Source of the DNA: an uncultured Bacteroidales bacterium
Lineage (GTDB): Bacteria; Bacteroidota; Bacteroidia; Bacteroidales; Muribaculaceae
DNA length: 64,000 nucleotides
Assembly: GCA_902782465.1 (NCBI GenBank)
Contig: CACZNH010000002.1
Span: 124,001-188,000, forward strand
Direction of reading: 5' to 3'
Shown here: positions 8,369 through 16,122 of the stretch, in pieces
How positions within the stretch are numbered: position 1 is the first letter of the stretch
Layout of the letters: the number at the start of each line of letters is the position of its first letter
Position numbers and translations under genes: made by a program
Notes under the pieces: generated by a model
The model's database searches: none
The model's input: only the letters and a program-made list of their open reading frames with translations
What the model was told of the DNA's origin: nothing

Positions 8369-9391
8369 TTAATTGTTAATCTTCTTCTTCAAGTCCTTGA
8401 TGTCGTTGTACATCTCGCCCAGGCGTTTCAGGTAAACCGTCTGGCGGGCAAATTCCATCGCGGGTTGCACGGGAGCTCCGAGCCACTTGCCGTTGCTGCC
8501 GATGCTGTTGTCAACACCTGTCTGGGCGCCGATGCCGTTCTTGTCACCCACGGTGATGTGTCCTGCAAAGCCCACCTGGCCGCCGACCATGTTGTACTTG
8601 CCGATTTTGGTCGAACCGGCGACGCCAACCTGTGCTGCCATGACGGTGCTCTCACCGACCTCGACGTTGTGGGCAATCTGTATAAGGTTATCGAGCTTGG
8701 CACCCTTCTTGACCACAGTGGCACCCATGGTGGCGCGGTCGATGGTCGTGTTGGCACCGATTTCCACATCGTCCTCGAGGATGACGATACCCACCTGCGA
8801 AATCTTCTCGTAGGTGCCGTCCTCCTTGGGTGCGAAGCCGAAGCCGTCACCGCCGATGATGGCGCCGCCCTGCACGATGCAGCGGTTACCGATGCGGCAG
8901 CCGTGGTAAATCTTCACGCCGGGATACAGGATGACGTTGTCACCCAGCGTCACGCCGTCGCCCACATATACCTGCGGGTAAATCTTGACGTTCTTGCCGA
9001 TGGTCACGCCGTCGCCGATGTAGGCAAACGCGCCCACATATACGTCGTCGGGCAGGGTAGTGCCCTGGCCCACGTGGATGGGCTCTTCCACACCACGCTT
9101 CTCGGGACGCTGGCTGTTGACGAAGTTCAACAGGTCGGCAAGTGTCTTGTAGGGGTCATCAACGCGGATGAGCGTCGCCTTGACCTCCTGTTCGGCCACG
9201 AAGTCCTTGCGCACCAGCACGGCGCTGGCTTGGGTCGTGTAGATGTGGTGGGTGTATTTGGGATTGGCGAGGAAAGTGAGGCAACCGGGAGTTGCTTCCT
9301 CGATTTTTGCATAATTGTTAATCACTGCCGAGGCGTCGCCATCGACCGTGCCGTTAACCATTGCTGCAAGCTGTTGTGCAGTAATTTCCAT
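8369..9391 (-). CDS. lpxD: UDP-3-O-(3-hydroxyacyl)glucosamine N-acyltransferase LpxD
   Basis: 340 residues. The third lipid A enzyme, adding the N-linked hydroxyacyl chain. The N-terminal domain (about 1-100; [19 protein letters not shown]) is followed by hexapeptide repeats of the left-handed beta-helix. The catalytic His segment is [25 protein letters not shown], and a C-terminal helix ends [11 protein letters not shown]. First gene of the lpx operon, with a -7 box TAACTTTG 43 bp upstream. Confidence 0.96.
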   Translation of the reverse strand: MEITAQQLAAMVNGTVDGDASAVINNYAKIEEATPGCLTFLANPKYTHHIYTTQASAVLVRKDFVAEQEVKATLIRVDDPYKTLADLLNFVNSQRPEKRGVEEPIHVGQGTTLPDDVYVGAFAYIGDGVTIGKNVKIYPQVYVGDGVTLGDNVILYPGVKIYHGCRIGNRCIVQGGAIIGGDGFGFAPKEDGTYEKISQVGIVILEDDVEIGANTTIDRATMGATVVKKGAKLDNLIQIAHNVEVGESTVMAAQVGVAGSTKIGKYNMVGGQVGFAGHITVGDKNGIGAQTGVDNSIGSNGKWLGAPVQPAMEFARQTVYLKRLGEMYNDIKDLKKKINN

Positions 9392-9434
9392 GATGTCGTA
9401 ATGTCTTGACTAGTCGTTATTTCAAAATCGGGCG

Positions 9435-9442
9435 CAAAGTTA
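9435..9442 (-). promoter_or_regulatory. -7 box TAACTTTG for the lpx operon
   Basis: TAnnTTTG element on the minus strand, 43 bp before the lpxD ATG. The only clear promoter for lpxD-lpxC/fabZ-lpxA. Confidence 0.65.
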
Positions 9443-9564
9443 CGAAAAAACGAGAGGAATGCCAAATTTATTTGAGCATTTCCGAGTGGCAGTAACTTCG
9501 GCATGGCCAAAGTAACGAAAAAGTTTTAAGTTTTTCGCTGCCTTACCTATTTGATGGTCGATTC

Positions 9565-10011
9565 TTACTTCTTGCTGCGGCTCAGCAGTTCAGCGATTTT
9601 GGCTTCAATCACCGGAGCGTCTTGGTAGCCTACCAAGGACTGGTACTCACCGTCGGGGGTGATGAAGAACAGCGTGGGAACACCCTCAATCTTGAACTCC
9701 ATCGCCAATTCCGGCTCCTGGTCCACATCAATGCGCTTGAAGATAACCTCGCCCTGATGATTCTTCTCAATCTCCTCCAGTACGGGTGCCAGCTGTTTGC
9801 AGGGACCGCACCAGGTGGCAAAGAAATCGACCACCATCGGCTTGTTGCTTCTCAGGGTGTTTTGCTTGCCCCAACCGTCCTGGCTCACCTCGGGGGTAAC
9901 GGCAGCCTCGACCTGCTCGGCCTCGGTGGCCTCAACGTTCTGATTCTCACTCTTATTGTTGCAGGCAACAAGCGCCAGCACAGCTACCAAACAAATAAAT
10001 ATCTTTTTCAT
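9565..10011 (-). CDS. Thioredoxin-like lipoprotein
   Basis: 148 residues. Signal with lipobox LVAC (Cys17), a low-complexity Glu-rich linker (20-45), then a thioredoxin fold with active site WCGPCK (Cys68, Cys71) and the cis-Pro segment EGVPTLFFI. It is probably a periplasm-facing thiol:disulfide oxidoreductase anchored to a membrane, reducing substrates or donating electrons to peroxidases. Intact catalytic residues argue for redox activity. No clear partner lies beside it. Confidence 0.88.
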   Translation of the reverse strand: MKKIFICLVAVLALVACNNKSENQNVEATEAEQVEAAVTPEVSQDGWGKQNTLRSNKPMVVDFFATWCGPCKQLAPVLEEIEKNHQGEVIFKRIDVDQEPELAMEFKIEGVPTLFFITPDGEYQSLVGYQDAPVIEAKIAELLSRSKK

Positions 10012-10035
10012 AAAAAATTATTGTAATAAGATAAA

Positions 10036-10084
10036 ACTTCTAACTTTTAATACCTAATAGCTAATACCTAAAGCCTAAATCCTA
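10036..10084. repeat. Heptamer array after the YrdC-family gene
   Basis: Seven consecutive 7-bp units of form NNNNCTA/NNNNTTA (ACTTCTA, ACTTTTA, ATACCTA, ATAGCTA, ATACCTA, AAGCCTA, AATCCTA). The stop codon of the YrdC-family gene (minus strand TAG, 10082-10084) is the CTA of the last unit. Confidence 0.85.
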
Positions 10085-10687
10085 ACTAATCAGCTCTCCC
10101 TTGCCTTGGCGGGTGATCTCGGGTTCGCTGCCGGTGCAGTCCACCACAGTCGAGGGGGTGAGCTGGCCTCGTCCCGAGTCAATGACGATGTCCACCTGTG
10201 ACTCAAAGGCCTCGGCCATCAGTCCAGGCTCGCAGCGGTAGTCCTCGTCATCGCCGGGCACCGACGTGGTGAGGATGGGGCCGCCCAGCGTCTTGACGAT
10301 GGAAAGGGCGATTTCGTTGTCGGGAATACGGATGCCTACCGTGCGGCGGCCCTTGAAGGCCTTGGGCAGCTTTGACAGGGCAGGGAAGATGAAGGTGAAG
10401 GGGCCGGGCAGGTTGGCCTTCATCATCCTGAACTGCGTGTTGTCAAACTTGGCGAACTGTGCCACCTGCGAGATGTCATCGCAGATGATGGAGAGGTTGG
10501 TCTTGGCAGACTTCATCTCCTTGATAGCGCAGATGCGCTCGATGGCCTGGTTGTTGAGCGCGTCGCAGCCCAACGCATACACGGTGTCGGTCGGATAGAT
10601 TATCAATCCGCCGTCCTTCAGTGTCTCAACCACCTGGTCGATGTACCGCTGGTTGACATTCTTTTCTAAAATCTCTAATATTTCCAT
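10082..10687 (-). CDS. YrdC/Sua5/YciO family protein (L-threonylcarbamoyladenylate synthase-like)
   Basis: 201 residues with the YrdC fold: GGLIIYPTDTVYALGCDA near the N terminus, KEMKSAKTNLSIIC, and GRRTVGIRIPDNEIA. Members of this family make threonylcarbamoyl-AMP for the t6A37 tRNA modification. The short length without a C-terminal Sua5 domain fits the TsaC/YciO branch, and which of the two is uncertain. The start codon is preceded by four TTTTCAG repeat units, and the stop is provided by a 7-bp repeat unit. Confidence 0.85.
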   Translation of the reverse strand: MEILEILEKNVNQRYIDQVVETLKDGGLIIYPTDTVYALGCDALNNQAIERICAIKEMKSAKTNLSIICDDISQVAQFAKFDNTQFRMMKANLPGPFTFIFPALSKLPKAFKGRRTVGIRIPDNEIALSIVKTLGGPILTTSVPGDDEDYRCEPGLMAEAFESQVDIVIDSGRGQLTPSTVVDCTGSEPEITRQGKGELIS

Positions 10688-10689
10688 AA

Positions 10690-10717
10690 TTTTCAGTTTT
10701 CAGTTTTCAGTTTTCAG
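10690..10717. repeat. TTTTCAG x4 array
   Basis: Four perfect tandem TTTTCAG units starting 2 bp upstream of the ATG of the YrdC-family gene. On the minus (coding) strand the unit reads CTGAAAA, with TGA in every frame over three copies. Confidence 0.9.
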
Positions 10718-10737
10718 TACGATTACTATCGCCTTAA

Positions 10738-10772
10738 ACTTCTACCTCCTAACACCTAACTCCTAAAGCCTA
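10738..10772. repeat. Heptamer array overlapping the 3' end of the B3/4 gene
   Basis: Five units ACTTCTA, CCTCCTA, ACACCTA, ACTCCTA, AAGCCTA. The stop codon of the B3/4 gene (10756-10758) lies inside the third unit, and its last residues are encoded by the next units. Confidence 0.85.
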
Positions 10773-11430
10773 AAACATCCGTTTCAACGTCGGTGGCGTG
10801 GGCATATTTCTTGAGCAATGCTGCCATCCATTCCACAGCCTCCTCGACGGGCATCTCAGGGGCGAAAGCGTTGATATTGATTTGGGCGGTGACGGTCTGC
10901 TCGGTGAACTTGGTGCGTTCCTCGTCGCTCGTCGGCGTGGCGATGGGGCCTGCAGCGTCGCGATACACGGGCATCCCCTCGATGTTGAGCAGCCCACGCC
11001 CGATGCCGTTGTACACGTCGTCGGCAGTGCCCACGCTCATGGTGAGTGTGTCGCCCTTGATATGGTCGGCGTCAAGGCCGCTGATGGGGTAACCACTCTT
11101 GATGGACACCAGGTTGACCACGTCAATCAGGGTCGTCAGGCGATAGATGCCCAGGCCGCGGATGATGCGGCGGCACAGCGCCTCGCTGGCCACGCGGTAG
11201 CGGCTGGGGTCCTTGCCCAGCGCCTTATACAGGCGGCGGGTGGCGGCAATGGCTGGCCGCTGGTTGATTTCCAGCAGTTCATAGCGTTGTTTCACCTCCT
11301 CGGCGGCTGCCTCAATCTCGGCCCACAGTTCGTCGCACGTGGGCTCGTTGACCACGGTCGCACGGACAAGGCCGATGCGTGTCTCGGGACACGCCTCCAG
11401 TATTCTTGGGTCAATCTTGACTTGAATCAT
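10756..11430 (-). CDS. B3/B4 tRNA-binding domain protein
   Basis: 224 residues resembling the B3/B4 editing-type domain of the phenylalanyl-tRNA synthetase beta chain, e.g. INQRPAIAATRRLYKALGKDPSRYR and the C-terminal TEQTVTAQININAFAPE. Free-standing B3/4 proteins may hydrolyse misacylated tRNAs, but substrates are mostly untested. A -7 box TATCTTTG lies 23 bp upstream of the start. The final residues LGFRS are encoded by the 7-bp repeat array that forms the downstream spacer, so the ancestral C terminus was probably shorter or different. Confidence 0.8.
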   Translation of the reverse strand: MIQVKIDPRILEACPETRIGLVRATVVNEPTCDELWAEIEAAAEEVKQRYELLEINQRPAIAATRRLYKALGKDPSRYRVASEALCRRIIRGLGIYRLTTLIDVVNLVSIKSGYPISGLDADHIKGDTLTMSVGTADDVYNGIGRGLLNIEGMPVYRDAAGPIATPTSDEERTKFTEQTVTAQININAFAPEMPVEEAVEWMAALLKKYAHATDVETDVLGFRS

Positions 11431-11453
11431 TGCTATCGTCTAAAAAACCGCTG

Positions 11454-11461
11454 CAAAGATA
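11454..11461 (-). promoter_or_regulatory. -7 box TATCTTTG for the B3/4 gene
   Basis: TAnnTTTG on the minus strand, 23 bp before the ATG at 11430. Divergent from the serine hydrolase promoter. Confidence 0.65.
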
Positions 11462-11493
11462 GTGAAAATTTTAGCTATAAGCTAAAAAAATAC

Positions 11494-11501
11494 TACCTTT
11501 G
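11494..11501 (+). promoter_or_regulatory. -7 box TACCTTTG, possibly leaderless start
   Basis: TAnnTTTG whose last base is 5 bp before the ATG at 11507. With the usual distance from -7 box to start site, transcription would begin at or within the start codon. Confidence 0.6.
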
Positions 11502-11506
11502 CCAGC

Positions 11507-12619
11507 ATGATGAAGAAGATTTTAATGATTGCGGCGTTGCTGGCATCGTTCGCCGCCGCTAATGCACAACACATGAGTGAAGAAATGACCAAGCGCATTG
11601 ATGACATCTTCAATGCGGTGTACAACAATCCCAACGAGCCCGGTGCCGCCGTGCTCATCATGCAGGGCGATAACACGCTCTACAGCCGTTGCTTTGGCGT
11701 GGCCGACATGCAGACCATGGCCCCAGTGACCTTCGAGACCAACTTCTGCATCGCCTCGGTATCCAAGCAGTTCTCGGCAGTGGCGCTGATGCAGCTCGCC
11801 GAGCAGGGCATGCTGTCCTTGAACGACCCGCTGTCGAAGTTTTTCCCCGAGTTCCAGGCACCATTTTTCGATGACATCACCCTGCATAACATCATGAGCC
11901 ACACCTCGGGCATCCCCGACGCGCGGCCCCGCAACGACCGCAACTTCGTCCTCTACAGCAACGACGTCACCTCGGTGGGGTACATGAAAACTCTCGACCA
12001 CCTCAGCTTCCAGCCTGGCACCCAATACGAGTACATCAACCCCACCTTCCAGCTCATTTACCAGATTGTCGAGCGCACCACGGGCATCCCCTTCGAGGAC
12101 TATATGCAGCGTAGCGTCTTCGACAGGGCAGGGATGGAAACCTGCTGCTACTTCGAGCCCGACCGTGACATTCCCCACATGGCACACGGTTACGAGCGCG
12201 ATGCCAAGGGCGTTTGGCAGGAATATGACTACGGCGAGGAGAGTTTCTTCGGCACCAAGGCCGACGGCGCCCTCTATTGCTCCATCAACGATTTCGTGCG
12301 CTGGGAGCGTGCCCTGCGTGACAACAAGGTTTGGACCGCTGCCACCAAGCGCCTTGCCTACAACCCCTGGATACAGATTCCCGCCGATGCCGAGTACGGC
12401 TACCAGCCCCACACGGGCTACGGCTACGGCTTCTTCGTGCAGGACATGCCCGAGCAGCCCACCCACGTCTATCACCTGGGCGACAACGGCGGTTTCACCA
12501 TCTATGCCGGCAAAATCCCCGAGCGTGACCTCATCTTCCTCTTCTTCTCAACGCGCCCCGACATCGACCGCCTTGCCATGGTCAATAAAGTGTATCAGGC
12601 TTTAGGTTTTAGGTTTTAG
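11507..12619 (+). CDS. Serine hydrolase of the beta-lactamase class C / PBP4* family
   Basis: 370 residues with a signal peptide (cleavage near ANAQ). The SxxK motif is SVSK (Ser84, Lys87), the YxN motif is in YEYINPTF, and the third box is represented by HLGDNGG. Such enzymes are DD-peptidases or esterases acting in the periplasm; a true beta-lactamase role is not implied. The last residues LGFRF and the stop codon come from 7-bp TTAGGTT repeats. An inverted-repeat terminator follows. The two adjacent ATG codons (11507, 11510) are both possible starts. Confidence 0.85.
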   Translation: MMKKILMIAALLASFAAANAQHMSEEMTKRIDDIFNAVYNNPNEPGAAVLIMQGDNTLYSRCFGVADMQTMAPVTFETNFCIASVSKQFSAVALMQLAEQGMLSLNDPLSKFFPEFQAPFFDDITLHNIMSHTSGIPDARPRNDRNFVLYSNDVTSVGYMKTLDHLSFQPGTQYEYINPTFQLIYQIVERTTGIPFEDYMQRSVFDRAGMETCCYFEPDRDIPHMAHGYERDAKGVWQEYDYGEESFFGTKADGALYCSINDFVRWERALRDNKVWTAATKRLAYNPWIQIPADAEYGYQPHTGYGYGFFVQDMPEQPTHVYHLGDNGGFTIYAGKIPERDLIFLFFSTRPDIDRLAMVNKVYQALGFRF

Positions 12620-12622
12620 GCT
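12598..12622. repeat. TTAGGTT units in the 3' end of the serine hydrolase gene
   Basis: Three 7-bp units (GGCTTTA, GGTTTTA, GGTTTTA). They encode the C-terminal LGFRF and contain the stop TAG at 12617-12619. Confidence 0.8.
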
Positions 12623-12687
12623 TTTTTTAAGGCCCTTAAAGTCCTTAGTCCCCATACACGCGGCGCAGCCGCAAATCTACCCTACAC

Positions 12688-12720
12688 GATTATAGGAGCC
12701 GCCGAGCGGCTCCTATAATC
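12688..12720. terminator. Bidirectional terminator between convergent genes
   Basis: Perfect 15-bp inverted repeat GATTATAGGAGCCGC / GCGGCTCCTATAATC with a 3-nt loop CGA, lying between the serine hydrolase (plus) and the AraC regulator (minus). No long T-run, but the stem is strong. Confidence 0.75.
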
Positions 12721-12743
12721 TTATCCACAGCGCCAACGGCGCT

Positions 12744-13631
12744 TCACTTATACTGCGACGGTGTCATTCCTGTCATGCGCTTGAAGAATTTGGTCAGGAA
12801 TGAGGGGTTGGGGAAATTCATGTCATCGCAGATGCGGGCGATAGGTTTGTCGGTATGCTTCAGGTCAATCTTGATGCGGGTGACCAGGGCATCGTCAATC
12901 CACTCCTTGGCGCTCTTGCCGCTTACCTGCTTGATGATGGAACTCAGGTAACGTGGCGTGAGGCACAGCCGCGAGGCGTAGTAGTCGATGGTGTGGTGCT
13001 CGGGGGCATATTGGCTTACCAGTTGTATAAAATCGGTGAACAGGCGCTGCTCGCGCGTCTGGCTCTCGCGGTGCGACTGTTCGTTGCGGCTGCACAGGTA
13101 ATCGACCTGCCACAGGAAGGCACTCAACAGGTGCAGCGTCACCTGGCTGCTCCCCTCGGGTTGCCTCAAGTGACGGTACAGCATCAGGTGCAACTGGTCA
13201 AGAAAATCCATCTCATCGGGCTGCAGACGCAGCATGCAGTCGCGCAAGTGGCCGTCGAATGTGCTTGGAACCAGGTTGCCGATGGCCAGCGAGAAGAGTT
13301 CGTCGCTGATAGACAACCCGAAGCCTTGCACATCGCTTGAGGACTCCTTGACCTGCAGGATGCCGTTGCTCCCCAGGAACACCATGTCCCCGACCTCGAG
13401 GCGGCGCTCTATCATATTGATGACAGGACAGGCCCAGCCCTGCTTGATGATGAGGATGCGCATCTCGGGCAGGAGGGTCGGCTGGTCAATGAGCTGGTCC
13501 TTGATGAGGTCTATACGCACATTGCGGGCAATAACCAGGTTGTTTGAGATGAAATTGTTGGCCAGGGCCTCGTCTTTGCCCTCGACGAGTTGCTTGAGCT
13601 GGGCCAGATTGAATTGTCTTAATTCTGCCAT
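12744..13631 (-). CDS. AraC family transcriptional regulator
   Basis: 295 residues from the start chosen here (MAELRQFN). A longer open frame to 13682 would place the -7 box inside the gene. The N-terminal region (1-180) is a cupin-like sensor. The C-terminal AraC pair of helix-turn-helix motifs is clear: TIDYYASRLCLTPRYLSSIIK and ICDDMNFPNPSFLTKFFKRMTGMTPSQYK. It is divergent from the efflux operon at 13790 and most likely controls it. The inducer is unknown. Confidence 0.88.
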   Translation of the reverse strand: MAELRQFNLAQLKQLVEGKDEALANNFISNNLVIARNVRIDLIKDQLIDQPTLLPEMRILIIKQGWACPVINMIERRLEVGDMVFLGSNGILQVKESSSDVQGFGLSISDELFSLAIGNLVPSTFDGHLRDCMLRLQPDEMDFLDQLHLMLYRHLRQPEGSSQVTLHLLSAFLWQVDYLCSRNEQSHRESQTREQRLFTDFIQLVSQYAPEHHTIDYYASRLCLTPRYLSSIIKQVSGKSAKEWIDDALVTRIKIDLKHTDKPIARICDDMNFPNPSFLTKFFKRMTGMTPSQYK

Positions 13632-13651
13632 TGTAGTTCTGATATATGACA

Positions 13652-13659
13652 CAAAAGTA
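13652..13659 (-). promoter_or_regulatory. -7 box TACTTTTG for the AraC regulator
   Basis: TAnnTTTG on the minus strand, 20 bp before the ATG at 13631. It supports the shorter start of the regulator. Confidence 0.65.
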
Positions 13660-13756
13660 ATGAAACATGGCTGAAAAAACAAATAATAATCACACTTTTG
13701 TACAAAAAGGACATTTTCTCCTTGTTTTGGATAGAGACAGACCTGTGAGATGGTTG

Positions 13757-13764
13757 TAACTTTG
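13757..13764 (+). promoter_or_regulatory. -7 box TAACTTTG for the efflux operon
   Basis: TAnnTTTG 25 bp before the ATG of the outer-membrane factor gene. The 98 bp between the divergent -7 boxes (13660-13756) are where AraC-family operators would be expected. Confidence 0.7.
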
Positions 13765-13789
13765 CGATATCAAACCAAATCACAATGAT

Positions 13790-15055
13790 ATGAAACGGCT
13801 ATTTTTCATCATCAGCGTTTGCATGGCGATTGCCGCTACGGCACAGACACTCGAGGAGTGCCAGCAGGCTGCCGAGCGCAATTACCCTCTTATCGCTCAG
13901 CACGACTTGATTGCCCGCACCACCGACCTCACTGTCGCCAATATCCAGAAGGCATGGCTGCCGCAGGTAACGGCAACGGCCCAGGCAACCTACCAGAATG
14001 CCGTCGCCGCTTGGCCCGACGAGATGAAAGGGCTGATGCAGCAGATGGGCGTGGACATGAAGGGACTTGCCCGGGACCAGTACCGCGTGGGGCTGGACGT
14101 GCAGCAGACCGTCTTTGACGGCGGCGCCATCAGTGCCCAGAAGCGGGTCGCCCGCCAGCAGGGTGCAGTGCAGCAGGCTCAGCTCGATGTTGACCTGTAT
14201 CGTGTGCGCCAGCGCGTCAACGAGATGTACTTCGGCCTCTTGCTGCTCGAGGACCAAATCAGGCTCAATCAGGACCTGCAGGACCAACTGGCCTCCAGCG
14301 AGAAAAAACTCACGTCGATGGTCAAGCACGGCACCGCCGCCCAGTGTGACCTGAACAATGTCACCGCCGAGCGGCTGAACGTCGCCCAGCAGATGACCAC
14401 CCTTGAGTCGCAACGGCGTGTGCTGATGGCAATGCTGGGCACTTTCTGCGGCATTGAGGTGAGCGAGGTGACAAAACCTGCCCTCGTTCAGGCATCTCAA
14501 GGCAACAATCGTCCCGAGTTGGCACTGGTTGACAGCCAGTTGAGCCTTGCCGATGCTCAGGAAAAAGCCCTTGATGCAGCTCTGCTGCCACGCCTGGGGC
14601 TCTTTGCTCAGGGTTACTACGGCTACCCGGGCTACAATATGTTTAAGGACATGATGGGCCGAGACTGGTCGTGGAACGGCATGGTGGGGGCGCGCCTCAC
14701 CTGGAACATCGGTGCCCTGTACACGCGTCACAACGACAAGGCCAAGATACAGTTGCAGCGCGAGATGGCGCAGAGTCAGCGCGAGACATTTCTGTTCAAT
14801 AACCGCCTGGAACAGATGCAGCAGGACGAGACCATAGCCCGTTACCGCCAACTGATGGGTCAGGACGAGGAAATCATCGCCCTGCGTCAGCAGGTGCGCA
14901 AGGCTGCCGAGTCCAAACTCTCACACGGCATCATCGACGTCAACGACCTGTTGCGCGACATCAACAGCGAGAATGCCGCACGAGTGCAGCGTTCCATCCA
15001 CGAGATAGAGCTGCTCAAGGCCATGTATGACTTGAAATTCACCACGAACAATTAA
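13790..15055 (+). CDS. TolC family outer-membrane efflux protein
   Basis: 421 residues. Signal peptide (cleavage near TAQT) and two OEP repeats of long alpha-helices with beta-strands, e.g. TLEECQQAAERNYPLIAQ at the start and a second helical repeat from about 235. It forms the outer-membrane channel of a tripartite exporter. First gene of a five-gene operon with adaptor, ATPase and two permeases, only 15 bp before the adaptor. Confidence 0.9.
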   Translation: MKRLFFIISVCMAIAATAQTLEECQQAAERNYPLIAQHDLIARTTDLTVANIQKAWLPQVTATAQATYQNAVAAWPDEMKGLMQQMGVDMKGLARDQYRVGLDVQQTVFDGGAISAQKRVARQQGAVQQAQLDVDLYRVRQRVNEMYFGLLLLEDQIRLNQDLQDQLASSEKKLTSMVKHGTAAQCDLNNVTAERLNVAQQMTTLESQRRVLMAMLGTFCGIEVSEVTKPALVQASQGNNRPELALVDSQLSLADAQEKALDAALLPRLGLFAQGYYGYPGYNMFKDMMGRDWSWNGMVGARLTWNIGALYTRHNDKAKIQLQREMAQSQRETFLFNNRLEQMQQDETIARYRQLMGQDEEIIALRQQVRKAAESKLSHGIIDVNDLLRDINSENAARVQRSIHEIELLKAMYDLKFTTNN

Positions 15056-15070
15056 ATAATCAGCATAACG

Positions 15071-16045
15071 ATGAAAAAGCTAATGATTATCGCAAGCATG
15101 GCACTGATGATGGCTGCTTGCGGCAAGAAGGAGAAGGCGTATGACGCAACGGGCACGTTCGAGGCCACCGAGGTGACCATCTCGGCCAAGGCGACAGGCG
15201 AACTGAAGTCCTTTGACGTCACCGAGGGAGAGACCATCGAGGGCGGCACTCTGGTGGGCCGTATCGACACCTATCAGTTGCTGCTCAAGAAACAACAACT
15301 CGAAACACAGCGTGGCCAGCTCGCCGCTAGCAAGCGCCAACTGTCGTCCAACCGCTCGGCAGCCAGCAGTCAGCAGCTGGACCTGAACAAGCAGCTCTCG
15401 TCCATCCAGCAGCAGATTGCCAACGCCCAGCGTGAACGTCAGCGCTACAGCGAACTCGTCAAGGATGGGGCCGTGCCGCGCAAGCAGCTCGACGACATCG
15501 ACAATCAAATCAAGGTGCTCAACCGGCAGCTCGAGGCTACCCGCGACCAGATACGCAGTGCTAACGCTGCCCTGGCCGAGCAGGGTAAGGGTATCGGTGC
15601 CCAGATGGATGGTATCGACGCTCAAGTGGCAGGCATTGATGCCCAGCAGCGCCAACTGGATGACCAGATTGCCAATGCCGACATTGTGGCTCCCTATAAG
15701 GGCACCGTGCTGGAAAAATATGTCGAACAGGGCGAATTTGTCTCGACAGGCAAGCCGTTGTTCAAGATGGCCGATGTGGACAATATGTTCATCCGTGCCT
15801 ACGTCACCTCGGCCCAACTGCAGAACATCAAGGTGGGCCAGCAGTGCAAGGTGTTTGCCGACTATGGCGACGGCAAGAAAAAGGAGTACCCCGGCACAAT
15901 TACCTGGATTTCAAGCCGCTCGGAGTTCACGCCCAAGACCATCCTGACCGATGACGAGCGTGCCGACCTGGTCTATGCTGTCAAGATTGCCATCAAGAAC
16001 GACGGCTATGTGAAAATCGGCATGTACGGCGAGGTCAAGTTTTAA
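15071..16045 (+). CDS. HlyD-family membrane fusion protein (YbhG-like)
   Basis: 324 residues. Lipobox MAAC (Cys17) suggests a lipid-anchored periplasmic adaptor. The lipoyl-like half motif SAKATGELKSFDVTEGETIEGG is followed by a Gln-rich coiled-coil hairpin (about 75-195). The second lipoyl half is in IVAPYKGTVLEKYVEQGEFV, then a beta-barrel domain. It links the inner-membrane ABC-2 exporter to the TolC-like channel. Part of the AraC-linked efflux operon. Confidence 0.9.
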   Translation: MKKLMIIASMALMMAACGKKEKAYDATGTFEATEVTISAKATGELKSFDVTEGETIEGGTLVGRIDTYQLLLKKQQLETQRGQLAASKRQLSSNRSAASSQQLDLNKQLSSIQQQIANAQRERQRYSELVKDGAVPRKQLDDIDNQIKVLNRQLEATRDQIRSANAALAEQGKGIGAQMDGIDAQVAGIDAQQRQLDDQIANADIVAPYKGTVLEKYVEQGEFVSTGKPLFKMADVDNMFIRAYVTSAQLQNIKVGQQCKVFADYGDGKKKEYPGTITWISSRSEFTPKTILTDDERADLVYAVKIAIKNDGYVKIGMYGEVKF

Positions 16046-16056
16046 CAACTGGAAAT

Positions 16057-16110
16057 TCTAGATAATCTAGACTATCTAGAAAATCTAGTTACTCTAGATG
16101 CTCTAGAATC
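16057..16110. repeat. Six tandem 9-bp TCTAGAnnn units
   Basis: TCTAGATAA, TCTAGACTA, TCTAGAAAA, TCTAGTTAC, TCTAGATGC, TCTAGAATC in direct succession, filling most of the spacer between adaptor and ATPase genes. Each unit carries the palindrome TCTAGA (one copy is TCTAGT). The period is 9, unlike the 7-bp arrays elsewhere in the window. Confidence 0.9.
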
Positions 16111-16122
16111 AATTGTCAACTC

